Positions 24,236-37,019 of a stretch of DNA of 64,000 nucleotides are shown one piece after another. The DNA is taken from contig CM048845.1 in NCBI GenBank assembly GCA_026545225.1, positions 83,851,033-83,915,032 of the forward strand, read 5' to 3'. The position numbers and the translations under genes are program-made. The DNA is from Cornus controversa (Eukaryota; Streptophyta; Magnoliopsida; Cornales; Cornaceae). Position 1 is the stretch's first letter. Every line of letters begins with the position of its first letter. The notes beneath the pieces were generated by a model. The model made no database searches, was not told the DNA's origin, and saw nothing but the letters and a program-made list of their open reading frames with translations.

Positions 24236-26967
24236 TGTAGAGACCGTGCTCAATTTTGGCCTTTTTTTTCAAATTTTGTCATTTATTGCTTTAAACGCAT
24301 TTTTAATGATATTTAATATGTTTTGAATGCGGGGGACATGTTTTGAAGGTTGGAATATGGTTTTGGAAAATTTTAAAAACTTTTGAAAAGTTTGACTTTT
24401 TGGTCAAACCGGGGCCCGAGATGCGACTTAAGTGGGCCCAGAAATTTGAAAAATTCTCAAAAATATTTATTTTTGGGAATGGCTTAAATGAAATGTTTAG
24501 AGTGTTGAGGGAGTGATTTCGAGTCCAACGGAGTTTTCGAGAATTAATTCGGAGGTTGGGAACCCGGGGGTAAAATGGTCATTTCACGCCTCTAGGGTTG
24601 AGATAAATATTAAAAAGGGTCTGAGATATTTCATTTTACAGATCTCTTTCTCTCTCATCTCTCTAGATTCTAGGTTACTTGAGGTGTGATTTGAAAGATC
24701 CTGAAGAAGGAAAGTGCGTAGAGGGCGTTGGGGGCTTCGGTTTGAACTGATCAAAGTCGATATTTTGTAAATTTGGAATGGCTGGGATTTCTCAAAGTGA
24801 GATTCAAAGCCTAATATTTGAGGTAAGGGTGCTAGACTCATCTTTACTTTGATTCTATAGGTCACATATTTGTGACATGAAAGATAAGTTAAGATTTCTT
24901 GAGTTTAAGATTTTATGTATATGTATGTATATATATATAAATGTGATTTATGCATATGTATATGTCTAACAGGCTAGTTAGGGCTCATATGTGTTTTATA
25001 TGTGATATTGAGGTTATATATGCTAATTGTTGAAATTGTGTTCATTTGGTGAAAATATATAAATCTGAGTTTTTATATAGAATGATGCATGAAAGATATG
25101 TTTTTTTTTAAAATTTCATAAGCATGATAATTTTCATGAAATGAATTTTCATGAAATGAGTGATTGACGTTGTGACAAACTTGATTTGAGGAAGAAAATG
25201 CATTGATTTGATAAAATGTATTTCATTGTGTGGGATGTGCGCATTGTTGTGATTATGTGCACTATGTGACGATTTTGGGGCAGGAGTGTGAATTAAGATG
25301 AGGGGATGGCCCCTAGGGTGAAAGACCCAAAACTTGGCCAAGAGGAAGCGTTCCCTTCGGGATAGTAACTCGATAAAGCGTAAGTAGAGTTTGGGTGCTG
25401 AAGAGACCCTTACTATTGGAGTGATTTGATAGCCCCCCTTTAATTGATTTTTGGATTTATGTGGCGTGAGTAATATATATATATATATATAAATTGTGAT
25501 TTGCTCAATTTGATATATATATATATCTATGTATGTCAATGCATTGAGATGTGAAGCATTATGCATGATTTATAAAACGTGATTATTTATGGGTAAAAAG
25601 TATGGATATTTGTCATAGAGATTGTAATAATTTCATATGCATCCATGCATGGCCGCCTGAGTTAGAGTAGAGTTAGGTGGATCATTCCTACTGAGCCGCA
25701 GTGGTTCTCACCCCCTATGTACAAAATTTTTATCAGATAAGGCACCAATGGAAGATGGGGCATGATTGGCTAGGTGGACTCTTGAAGTTCTTTTGAGTTT
25801 TGACCTTTTGATGTGTATATAGTTGTTCATGCTGACTTGTGGCATATGGACTCTTCTGGAAAATGTTATTCTTAAAGTTGGACAACATATTTATATTTGA
25901 ATTTCATATGTATAAGCCATATTGGACATGTATGGAAGACTTTGAACATAATTGTATGGCCATTAGGAGGGACACGTGCCCAAAAGTGTCCATTTTGAAT
26001 TTATGGTGTGAATAACATATGCAATGATTTGTATGATTTCAATAGAAAGGTATGAGGATTTGTGAGATTATGGTGATATGAATGTGTGAATTAGGGTGTG
26101 TGTATGGAGATGTACCATTTGTAGATCCTTTGAATGTTGGGTATAAGATTTTGTTTTGGAAATGAAAGTATTGTCGGTCAAATGAATACATTCTGCCCGG
26201 ATTATGGAGAATTTTTTTGAGGGGTCTATACAACTCCAAATGATCTAAAATTTTTACCACATCTTCCACTAGATGTCTAGTGTTCCCATATTTAATTTGG
26301 TGAAGTTTGGACAACCACATAATTTTAGAAAAATCCGACAATGTTCTGCCACCAGATTTTACCATTTCTGTTGGACACCAACTTGGTTGTCAAAACTGTT
26401 TCATTTGGCTAACATCTAGCCATTAAGGTCGGCTTAAGCTTTTTCTATATTTAGTCTAGTTTCTATAGAATTTTCGTTTGCCTCGTTTCGAGTTGAAATG
26501 AATTTTTTACGAATTTTTTATGAATTTTTTTATGACTATTGCGCAGATTGCACTCTAGCAGTACACTGTTCATTTTGGAGTTACTGTAGCTTTTTAGCTA
26601 CTGCCCGGTGATGAGAAATCAAGGTTCCGAACCTCTTCAAAAGGTCTATATTATGTTTTTAAGCTTCTTGGGACTATAGTAGGATGAGACAATGGTCCGA
26701 AAAAAATTTTGAAACTTTTTACGAAAAGTTACTATTCACGAGGGCCAAAAATCACTTTTATTTTGAAATTGTTCTAAATGATTTCAACAATGATGACCAT
26801 GGTTAGTTATGCATATTCACTTAATTATATGCATATTGAGTTGCTTCCGCAATTAAGAGAATTGGGTTGGATGTTAGATTTTTTCAAAATGGTTGTTTTA
26901 ATTAGATTTCACCGTTCACCCCCATTTCCCTCGTTCTCAACCGGGTGTCAAAAATCGGGGCGTGACA
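24236..26967 (+). repeat. 3' LTR of the Tekay-like element, full length (2732 bp)
   Basis: Starts tgtagagaccgtgc and ends gggcgtgaca, followed by TSD ttgag. It contains the uninterrupted counterpart of the (TA)n insertion site (about 25475-25526) and the 1.4 kb that is deleted from the 5' LTR. The short frames within are not genes. Confidence 0.9.
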
Positions 26968-26972
26968 TTGAG
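26968..26972. repeat. Target-site duplication ttgag (right)
   Basis: Matches 17592-17596. Confidence 0.9.
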
Positions 26973-26992
26973 TGTAACAGAAGTGTTATGAG

Positions 26993-27512
26993 CTAGGAAG
27001 CATGGATACAAACACTTGACATGGGTACGATACGACACGGATACGACAATACAAAAAATTCTAAAAAAATAGAATACGGACATGATGAGGATATGACTAT
27101 GAAATAAATATATAATATATTAATATATATTAATTATTCAAAAAAAAACTACATTACAGAAATACTTCAATTCATCATCAAGCAATTAAGAACCAAACAA
27201 ACTTATAAATAAAAAGAGACAAATAGATTAAAGAATCATACTTATTTAGTCTTCTACATATATTTAGTTTAGACTTTTAATCATAACTTAGTCGCATATA
27301 ATTTTCTTTCGAAATACTTGAATATACATCGAAATACTTGAATATACATCACTGCTACGAAGTGTCCGACACATGTTCGAGAACTGTCCAAGAAGTGTTT
27401 GAAAAGTATCTAAGGAGTGTCCGAGAAGTGTCAAGGAGTGTTCGAGAAGTGTCCGAATTTGCAACACGATGTCTGAGTATGACATCTTTGGTGAAGTGTT
27501 CGTACTTTCTAA
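26993..27512. mobile_element. Small non-autonomous DNA transposon with 8-bp TSD
   Basis: Flanked by gttatgag on both sides (26985-26992, 27513-27520). The ends ctaggaagcatggatac and (reversed) ttagaaagtacgaac are imperfect inverted repeats that continue into aacactt. The right half has degenerate short repeats built on agtgtccgaga (27359-27457) and a perfect direct repeat of cgaaatacttgaatatacat (27311-27350). The 8-bp TSD suggests the hAT superfamily. No transposase. Confidence 0.75.
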
Positions 27513-27520
27513 GTTATGAG

Positions 27521-29600
27521 ATGTGTAGCTAATAGATTCATGAAACCTAATTGAACAAGATTTCATCTTTAGCAAGACTGACTAATCTATAACGAAACAA
27601 AACAAAAAAATTACAACAACTTGAGAAGTGAAAACAAACATCATCAAAAACTTTTTCTCATCTATACAATTGTTTGAACTTACCAGGGAAAAAAAATCAA
27701 ACATCACCCGTTAATCATGGACCAAAGTTAGTTCATACTAAATGGATGGTTCAAAAATGATGGTTTTAAATTTCTTTGTTGTAAAATTATCTTGCAAAAT
27801 AGTTTAGCTATGAGTTGTCAAGGTTTAAAAGTTTCCGTAGGCCTGAGAATCAGTGAGTGAATCGGTGTTTAAATGTGTGATATATCTGTAGAGTCTGTAC
27901 TTTGCTTGAAAGACATACTGTAAGTAACAAAAATGCATATCCCATATTATCCGTCTTTGAACCTATATATATATATATTACGTGATCATCAGTTAGGCTT
28001 ACTTGACAGGGAGAAAAGCAACATGATTAAAAATCTCATTTATTTATATGTTTATGCTTGAGGCCTCAAAGCAAAAAGTGCTAATACTTTTAGAAATATA
28101 GGAAGATTGTATAGTGCATTTATTTGAGTCACGAAGAATTCATAAAGGTCTATTTATCGACACATAATTTTGGAGACTAAGTAAACTTAAAATATAAAAA
28201 ATTCTAGCCCTATATGATTTAGGAAAGAGTATAAGAAATTCTAAACTGTTTAAGATAAAATTAAAATAGTAAGAAAGGAATATAATATTGAATATATTAT
28301 CTAACAATCCCCTTAAATTCAAAGTGGATTATATGAAACTGACTTGAATTTGGATACATATTCATGAAAGCGGTGGCGGAACTGTGAAAATCCGGCATGT
28401 TGAGGCACATGGAAGCATAGTATGACTACTACTGAAATTACAATGACGGCGCTTGAAAGCACGATAGCATAGCATGAAAGCGCGTGATGACTTTTGGAGG
28501 CGCATAAAGGCACGTTAGTGCGTGTATATATAGATACATATATGCTAGTGCTTCAAGAGAATATGAGTAACTGCTGTGCTATGCGCATTGGGCATGTATA
28601 ACAACCAATTAATTAACTGGTTAAAAACTTTAATTAGTGCAAATTGTCAAGGATACACATCATAACGCTTTGCGAATCCAACCCACTTCATTAGTTGTGG
28701 AAAGACACCTCTTTGATTCTTTGTTGTTAAATTGAGCCAAAGTCACACCCCACTTGCCCAAAGGGACTTGAGATTGTCGGTCACTTATTTGGGATTGGTC
28801 TCTACAGATATCATTTTTTTTATCGCTTTTTATGGATGCAAATGAAACTATATTTTGATACAAAAACTTTCCATCAGAAACAATGATGTACTAGCCTGTA
28901 AGAAAGATTGGTAAGTACACTTTAACTGTTCCATTATTGAGATAGGTTAGTACTCTTAACTGTTCCATTATTGAGATAGGTTAGTACTCTTAACTGTTCT
29001 ATTATTGAGATATGACCTGAATCTTATCTGAGTTAATTTCTTGTTTTACTAATACATATATATGTATATATACATGTAGCTACACAAAATTTTCTTAACT
29101 TAACAAATTACATTATTACAATATCTTGATTAAGCATATTTAGTGGGAGATTTCTGAAAAGGAAAATTAAGAACTCAGTCCAGCATTTATATCTAAACTG
29201 GATTACATATATATATATGGTAATATATAGCCATTGGCCACTTCATGAAACGTAGAAATGACTAATCAAGAAAGCTAAATATAAAAGTTCAAAAAAAACA
29301 AGTGCATATGCTTCAGGACAGATTCTACTGTCTATGGCCATCTGAGGTTCAGGTCTAGCCCCACTGATGGCCATAGGCAACATAGTGTTGTTGATTACAT
29401 GTTGTGAAAGGTTCAAACATATGGGCACTTGACTAGAGCTAGCTATGTTGAAGACTAAATTAATTAATCAGCCTTCCTATTTACCGAAAATAAATAAATT
29501 AATCAGCCTTCCTAACTTTTGACTATCTATCTTTGGTTGGTAGAAGAATCTGCATTTTAGTATGATAAGCTTGAACTTTGCAATAACTGCTATTGCATGT
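27521..29600. other. Intergenic spacer with a 34-bp triple repeat
   Basis: No gene recognised. At 28912-29014 a unit of 34-35 bp (ttagtactcttaactgttcc..) is repeated three times. The 28330-28560 stretch is rich in gcatgaaagc-like motifs without a clear period. Short minus-strand frames at 28319-28513 and 28660-28863 show no domain. Confidence 0.5.
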
Positions 29601-29604
29601 TAGA

Positions 29605-29694
29605 ATATATATATATATATATATATCCTATCTGGAAACCACATACAACTAACTTATTAGCAGATAGGATATATATATATATATATATATATAT
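29605..29694. repeat. Long perfect (TA)n hairpin
   Basis: The arms (TA)n-tcctatctg (29605-29634) and cagatagga-(TA)n (29661-29694) are exact inverses around a 26-base loop. This predicts a stem of about 30 bp and cruciform potential. Confidence 0.7.
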
Positions 29695-31703
29695 AACTGT
29701 GTCTTATCTAAGCAGAAGACACATATAAAAGGAAGGATTCCTTTGGCCTACAAGCTCCCTTCCCACCAAACAATGTCCATCTAAATTAAACTAGTTTTAG
29801 CTACTCCATCTTACTTTTTCAGAGGACTACGAGTCACTTAAGGGCCCGATTAATGCTAGGCCAACCCAATTAAGCCCATTATTTCCTCTTTCTCATTTCT
29901 GTTAAAGTCACACATTTTCTTGATTTAACCGCATTTTAATCATCTCTATTGGATCCTTAAATAATGTGGTTAACTAGACATAAGCCACAGAATATATGCT
30001 GATAGACACTTAAAATCATAGGTCAACAGTGCACTCAATATGAAATTATTTTCTAGTACCTTTTATTGGTTGGCAATGGCATCATTGTTTTTGTACAACT
30101 ATATTCTCGGTGGCTAGGATGAATAGTGAGGTTGCATGGTCCCTGAGGTTTTGTCCAGATATATATATATGATATTATGTTGGCTTAAGGATCTCATTTT
30201 AGATGAGTGTTTCATAAGTATTGGTTGTCAGTGAACAATGTGGAACCTATGCCACTAATTATAAATCATGCTTAATAACAATCATAAATAGTTGATCAAT
30301 CCCACCAGATTTTGACATTTAACCTACTGACCCTTTGTATGAGAAGCGACACTTCTGGACTCCCTTAGTGAGCCTTGTAAATATACGTTTGTAACCATAC
30401 ATTGTTATACATGATGCATGCATGCATGTAAATATGAATATACTTCTTGATGATTTTTTTTTTTTTTTTGGCTAATTATGACTTACACCCTCTCAGTTTA
30501 GACAATATATCCTTATCAGATTTCCTATAATTTCAATATTCTTGATTATACCCCTGTCAGTGATGTCCGTCAAGTTTATTAACGTTTTTTATTATTATTA
30601 TTATTTTACGGTTTTACCCATGATTATTATATTAAATTTAATTGATAAAAGTTGACAAATTAAAGTGTCATTTCATGCATGAGAATGACAAAAAATGATT
30701 ATTTCTATACTTTTATATGTACGACATCAGTATATTTTATTTCTCTATTAGAGGTCACACTAATAGAGAGAAAAAATTTACGTGAACCCAAAATTTAGAG
30801 AGTGTAATAAAAAATAATAAAATTTGAGAACGTCTACTCCAGATATTGTTTAAGCGGAAGAAATGTTAGTGATAATTATTATTATTATTTAATTGACTAT
30901 GGAGATTTATCAAGTTTCATATTATTACATAGTAACTTCACTGTTACTTTTAAGTAAATTGGATATTGTTTTTGAATTTCCTTGCTTGCTTGAAGCGAGT
31001 CTAGCCGACGGAATTTTTGTAGGTAAGGAGTGTTATATGCAGTCACTTTGGGCTGTGCTTCTACGTGGCCGTCTTACAAAGCGACAGGTATACCTCTCAG
31101 AAAATCTATTCACTATTTTTTGTATTTCTTTTCTAGGAATGTTACATGACATAAAATTATTTCATAAATTTATATCATGAATGATGTGACAGAAAATAAT
31201 TTTTATTATTTTAGGAGATTAAGTTAAATGGAGAGTTAGTATTGGTGAAATTTTTTTCACACAGAGAATCCTATGATATTATCACCTCACACGTAAATTT
31301 AAGTTAAAATTCATAAAATAAGTTTATGACTATTAGCATTTCTCTTTCTTTCTCTCTCTAAAAATCTCTCTCTACCGAAAAGGTAACCTCTCTCACCTTA
31401 CTCTCTCTAAATCTAAACCAGATATATCTCTCTCAACGGTGAAGCCAAAAGTTTTCTTCTATCTCTGGGATCTAAGAAATTTGATGTTTAAATGTATGAA
31501 ATTTCTTTCCCTCGAAGTCTGTTAAAGGAACCTGTTTCTCAAACAAACCTCAAGACTTTGGTCTTCAGTGGTTTTAACCAAGACCACAAGAATGAATTTG
31601 AGCTTTGTCAAACCAGGCAAGGATTTTGGTCTTCATCCTTCTCTCTTATTACGATGCCCTGTCCATCCCACAGTCTATTTATTTCATTCTCATGTACTAT
31701 AAA

Positions 31704-31743
<40 letters not shown>

Positions 31744-32580
31744 CATTGATAACACTGTAACTTTTATAGTCTCTGTAATCACCATTTTTATAGTCTCACT
31801 CTGCTCTCTCTCTCTCTCTCTCTCATTTCTCTCTAATCTCTCTCCATATGAAGCATCTTTGAGGTGGATTAATGCAAAAACCACCTGATGCTTCAATCGG
31901 CGCCTCCACTACTGGTGAGGTTGAAATCCAGAGACAATCCCCTCCACCATCACGCTCGATCGAAAGAAGAGAGACAAACCCACATGAGAGATAGATATCT
32001 CTGGTTTAGATTTAGAGAGAGAGAGAGAGCAGGTTAATTTTTCGGAAGAGAGAGAAAGGAAAGAGAGAGATTCTTAGAGAGGGAACAAAATAAAGAAGAG
32101 AGGGGGTACTTTTTTTTTACCTTAATTAATATTGAACACAGCTTTGTAAGATGGCATCGTACTCGACTGTGCGCAATATAGCACTCCTCTTCAATTAATT
32201 CCTACGGGGAGTGTATGTTTGTCCTTAAACTTCTTTCAAGCCCACCCTTATTAATTACATATAGCTCATACACTGTATATGTATCATGTTCTGTATAAAT
32301 GATAAAAAATTGTTGATGATGCCAAAAAATTTTACACATACATGACGAAAGCCCTAATGCTTCTCTCAGCTCAAATGATGTGAAGATTTATGTCTAATCA
32401 CCATATAAGTATGCATCCATGCATTAAAGCCCATGTATGCATGCATTGGATACTCCTTTTTTATCATATGGACATTAAAAGTGCATCACAGTTCCAACTT
32501 TGGTAGGTTATTTTACAATGGACATGGATGGTCAATTTGGATGGCACATCTAGCTAGCTAGCATCCCATTAAATGCTAAA
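29695..32580. other. Intergenic spacer upstream of the SPIRAL1-like gene
   Basis: AT-rich with a T run at about 30459, (TTA)n near 30592, (AT)n at 31707-31739, and CT-rich then GA-rich tracts at about 31790-32105. The frame at 30893-31180 has no recognisable domain. No convincing gene. Confidence 0.45.
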
Positions 32581-32585
32581 CATAA

Positions 32586-32594
32586 CTATAAATA
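32586..32594 (+). promoter_or_regulatory. TATA box of the SPIRAL1-like gene
   Basis: ctataaata lies 98 bases upstream of the ATG. It is followed at about 32625-32645 by a pyrimidine-rich leader (ctctcactttttctccc), typical of a plant start region. Confidence 0.6.
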
Positions 32595-32691
32595 CAGTCA
32601 CAAATACATATAATATATATTCAAGGTCTCTCACTTTTTCTCCCAGCTGTTTTCCTAATTTCTTGATCACAAACAACTTCTTGAGGCAGCC

Positions 32692-33120
32692 ATGAGTAGA
32701 GGGGGAAGCTATGGTGGTGGGCAAAGTTCCTTGGGCTATCTGTTTGGCTCTGCAGAAGATCAGCAGCCAAGTGCACCTCCGGCTACACCGCCAGTTTCTG
32801 CACCACCTTATGGAATTGAGACCACCACAGAGAAGCCACCGGAAAGTCGTCCTCCTCCTTCTGAGCAGCCAAAAGTCTCCAACAACTATCACAGAGCACA
32901 AGGCCAGAATTCAGGAAACTTCATTACTGTGAGTCATCAACACATACATGCATACACTCACATCTAAATTTATATGTAATTAAATTGCACTTTATATATA
33001 TATAAATATATATATGATTTTTCACCTTGGTTATATATTTTTCAGGATCGCTCATCCACAAAGGTTAAATCAGTTCCTGGTGGAGATTCATCTCTTGGGT
33101 ACTTGTTTGGAGATAAGTGA
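32692..33120 (+). CDS. SP1L: SPIRAL1-like cortical microtubule protein
   Basis: Two exons, 32692-32928 and 33046-33120, joined in phase 0 across a 117-base intron (donor ACT|GTGAGT, acceptor TTTTCAG|GAT), give 103 residues. The N terminus carries MSRGGSYGGGQSSLGYLFGS and the C terminus VPGGDSSLGYLFGDK. These are the two related end motifs that define plant SPIRAL1 and SP1-like proteins. Between them is a Pro/Ser-rich disordered linker with a KVSNNYHRAQGQNSGNF block. Family members bind cortical microtubules in the cytoplasm and support straight, anisotropic cell expansion; both end motifs contribute to microtubule association. Length is normal and nothing looks broken. The intron places one motif on each exon. 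Which SP1L paralogue this is cannot be told. Confidence 0.93.
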
Positions 33121-34560
33121 TGCTTCTTTCTCCAAAATTCTCTACCCTTAGGAAGTGTGCAAGCATAGCTATGGTGTGGGTTTTGTATGAAAAATAATAT
33201 AAAAAAAAAGGGACTCGATTTCCTCTGAGTGTTGGGTTTGCAAGGGTTGCACTAGTATATTAATGGTGTTTTGATTCTGATCGTGTTTATAAGTTGTATT
33301 TGTGTGTCTCCTTATGTCAACTAGGTTAGGGCATATGCAGGTCTGTTTATTTCCGTATGTCTGATTACCTAAAAAGGTAAAGTGCTTCTACCAGTGTGTG
33401 AATTTTCATATAAATTATTTATGGCATGAATCATGATGGGCTCTTTCTATTCTTTCTTGTCTTTGTTTATTCATGCCAAATTTAGAAAGGAATCAGAAAT
33501 TTTTTTTTAATGCTTTTGATTTCATTTTTTATAATTAGTACTCTTTTTTTATTTTTAATTTCTCCTCTTTAGTTAGTGTCCCTTTCTTGTGTTGTTTATT
33601 AGAGCAACCAAAAAGCTTGTGTGAATCCCGTTTTAGGTCTCTCTCGAATATGTTTTATCAAGCTTCTTATGTTACTGTATGAAGTTAATTAAATCAATAC
33701 CCTGCTAGATTATTTGAGTAATTGAATTGTTATATTTATCATCTGATCATCAAATCATGCTCTTTCTTCGGATGTATCTATCCTCTTACTGAACTTTTAA
33801 AACAAGAGCTGATCGATAAATACAAAATGTAGATAATATCATTTTAAATGATACCATGACTAGATTTGTGAATTAACATTAATGTTGGACATGATCAATA
33901 TTTCATATTGATAGTTACTTTCCAAACTGCAAATGGTGTTGATTTGAATTCATTATTACTGAGAAAGTACTGAAACCTTTTCTTTAGATGATACTATTTT
34001 TTTTCTAAAAACTTTAAGTAAGTTAGGTTGGTCTTTGGCCTAATTCTTAATTTAGAAATACATAAAAATAAAGAAACCCTCTAGAAACCTGTTCTTTAGA
34101 TGATACTAATTTTTGTCTAAAAACTTTAAGTAAGTTAGGTGGTCTATGGCCTAATTCTTAACTTAGAATACATAAAAAAATAAAGAATCCCTCTAGAAAG
34201 TCAAAAAAGAAAGTACATGGTAGATGATTCTAATAGCTAAACTGCTATTAATTAAGAGAAGTGTGAGGTAATCAAACAACAAATGATTGTACAATTCTTG
34301 TAGAGATGTTGCAACATAGAAGAGCAAAAATCACTTGCAGAATTACCTCACCAAACTCTATATATGTTGTTTAGAAAAGAGTGAGGTGTATATATATATA
34401 TATATAAACAAGAAGTCATTGTACAGTTCTTGTGGAGATGTTGCAGGTTGTAACAAGTTATTTTAGGTAATTCTGCAAGTGATTCTGCAATATCTCTGCT
34501 AAACAGCGAGTGATTGTACACTTCTTGTTCTTCAATAGAATCTTATCTTATCGAGAAAAA
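33121..34560. other. 3' flank of the SPIRAL1-like gene, with a 112-bp tandem duplication
   Basis: Begins with the 3' UTR. A unit starting tctttagatgatacta is duplicated at 33981 and 34093 (offset 112 bases). Around 34324-34492 a block gcaaaaatcacttgcagaattacct recurs inverted (taattctgcaagtgattctgc), which could fold back. No gene. Confidence 0.6.
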
Positions 34561-34562
34561 AA

Positions 34563-34863
34563 AGAAAAATACTTGTGTCAGGCCATATTAGAAGGAACTT
34601 CCTTCTGTAAGGTGATGTGGTCCAACCAAAATACAACACATGTCCTAAAATTAAAAAATTACTAAAACCTATTTCAACATGATTCTCCCTCTCATCTCTC
34701 TCTATACATAAGTTAACTTCTCAAGTATCCTTTTCTCATAAAGTTTTGTAAAAGTAAACATCATAAAAGAAATGAAGAGATTCAAATAAATGGGTTCTTC
34801 AGAATTGATGTACTCGTGTGTGTGTGTGTGTGTGTATAGACATAAAAGAGATCTAGAAAGAGA

Positions 34864-34903
<40 letters not shown>

Positions 34904-35288
34904 AGATGGAGATTTGCTAATGTATATATATATGTATGAGAGATGGAGATGTAGATGTAGATGTAGAGGTAGCTTCGCTAGTGTATATATACATGTATAT
35001 GCATGTGTATGGGAGATAGAGATATAGATTTGAAGATGTATATATAGACATATATATCTATTTATGTGTGTGTATCTATATGAGAATATATGAGAGATGA
35101 ACATGAACATGAAGATTAGTTGGGAAAGAGACAAAATCTGAAAATAAGTTCTTGACACCTAGTTCATCCCTTAAAATTGATTTTTATTTTTATTTTTTTT
35201 ATTATTTATATATTTGAGACATGTGTTAACATTTTGTTATGTCACATCACCTTAGAAAAGGAACTTCTTTTTGGCAAGTATTGTCTCA
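34563..35288. mobile_element. MITE-like element with about 60-bp inverted ends
   Basis: The left end (..gaacttccttctgtaaggtgatgtgg..acacatgtcc, about 34590-34645) matches the reverse complement of the right end (gacatgtgttaac..gtcacatcacctta..ggaacttc, about 35217-35272). Outside these, aatacttg appears on both sides in inverted orientation. The interior holds (TG)n at 34817-34836 and (TA)n at 34867-34901, and is non-coding. TSD not resolved. Confidence 0.6.
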
Positions 35289-36978
35289 AAAAAAAATCAT
35301 TTGCAGAAACAAGCGGAGTTCCTAACTAATTAACTAAGTACCAATACTTACTGATTCATTGAAAGTTAATTAAATATATTATCAATTTCATTTATGCTTA
35401 TATTGTCCACATAGGCATGTGCATGTTATTACTCGAGGTTTCTATCACTATCACAAATAGAGTTATTATCATTATCAGTAGTCTAATTTCAGCAATGTTA
35501 CACGTCTCGAATAAATATCACGAATTTTAACTCGAATCTATGTGGCAGGTTATATAGTCCATTATTTTAAGAGATAAAATTAAATGGTAAGTTACTATTG
35601 GTGGATATCTATGTCTTACTTAATCTGATAGACTTTAAAAATTACAGTATATAGTTTATGCCTATAAGTGCATGCACTATAGTTGCCTAATTCCTGAAAT
35701 TGTAAAACCCTTCTTATATCGAAATATATATAAGAGAAAAGCTATAGTTCCTGAAATATAAGAGAAAAGCTAGATCATATCCATGAGACTTAACTTAAGT
35801 AGAGGACCATGCAATATATCTGTTTTGAAGCTCCAAAACAGATATATTTTCTCTTACATATATATATTTGCTTAATTGATCCTTCGAAAAAAAATGTTCC
35901 AAACCTTATCTGAATTAATTAACTAGAAAGACCATCAATCCAGAAAAAATTATTATCTAGTGGTTTGCAAGTTAATTCTTATATTTGTTTACTAATACAA
36001 GATGAATGATATCTTATATCTGCAGTAACATACCATGGTTGGGTATGAGAAATGAGCATAGGTATGTAGCATATTCGATAAAACGATCGAATTCTGAAAT
36101 AAACTTCAAAATTATTTAGTTTTCCCAGATTTTCATTACATCTCTTAGTAAAATTTCAATTAATTTGTTTGTATTTCAAAGAAGAAGTAATTGCTGCAGT
36201 AATCATGATTAAACAACATACATCCTTAGCTACTTTTTTCTTTTTTGGAATTACAAATTAAGTGCACTGTGAGTGTGTTTTTGGTGGGACAAGGAGTGAA
36301 TTTAATTAGGTTAAGCATAAGGTGTACATGGCCTACATGCTAGTCATGCAAGATAGCATGTAGACGAGTCCGGACATACTTTTAGGTGATGATAGCATAT
36401 AACCATTAGTTTGGTGTTGCATTCAATTTTAAAATAAAAAAATTAAAAATATTACATTATCGATGTAATAAGTATTATATTTTTGGAAGTAATGTGTTGC
36501 AATGGTTCGAGTTTGAAGCACAACAAAAGACAGTAAGAAAGTTTGTTAATACCTTAAATTAAGGATCTTGACGGAAAAAGGTAGCTACAGATATCTAACC
36601 ATAGTTGACCAATATAAAGATTCTATAGAAAATTAGTGGAACTGGTGGAAGAAAGATCAAAATCTCTTTCACATGCCATATCAAAAATGTTAGTAGGTTC
36701 TGTAGATGAGGGTTAGCTCTTGGCCACAGCCATCTTTTTGTTTTGTAGCTCCTGAAGCATCTTGCCCCTACATATCTAGGGCTTTTGGTTTGCATTGATT
36801 CGCTATTGCCTTCCTCGTACAATCTTTCTTTAATAAATCCCCTCTTTGTAAAAAGAAAAAAAAACACATTGAGATTGAGTTTTAGCATGCTAGTCTTGTC
36901 AATAAAGTTGCTTTCTATTGATGGAATATATATATAATGAAATTCCAAAGCTACCCATTTAAATTTCAAAAATGCACA
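35289..36978. other. AT-rich intergenic spacer
   Basis: No recognised gene. A minus-strand frame of 124 codons at 36595-36969 has no domain I know and an implausible composition. Confidence 0.45.
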
Positions 36979-37019
36979 TTGTTAGTTTGAAAAAGTTTTC
37001 AAAAACTAATCATATTTGT

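Larger units (their letters stand above)
17597..26967 (+). mobile_element. Ty3/gypsy element, Tekay-like chromovirus, non-autonomous
   Basis: Both LTRs start tgtagagaccgtgc and end in gtgaca, and the whole is bounded by a perfect 5-bp TSD (ttgag). Domain order is protease, reverse transcriptase, RNase H, integrase and a C-terminal chromodomain-like region. Long LTRs (2.7 kb) with such a tail fit the Tekay/Del chromovirus lineage. gag is almost wholly missing: only about 340 bases lie between the primer-binding site and protease. The 5' LTR has lost about 1.4 kb and received a nested insertion. Pol is disrupted by stops and frameshifts, so the copy is inactive. Confidence 0.9.

Noticed and set aside
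30893-31180. 95-codon plus-strand frame
   Set aside because: Has an exon-like centre (CLLEASLADGIFVG) but no family match I can recall, no clear splice partners and no promoter. Left as spacer.
36595-36969. A 124-codon minus-strand frame
   Set aside because: No domain, odd composition, and an AT-rich tract within it. Not enough to call a gene.
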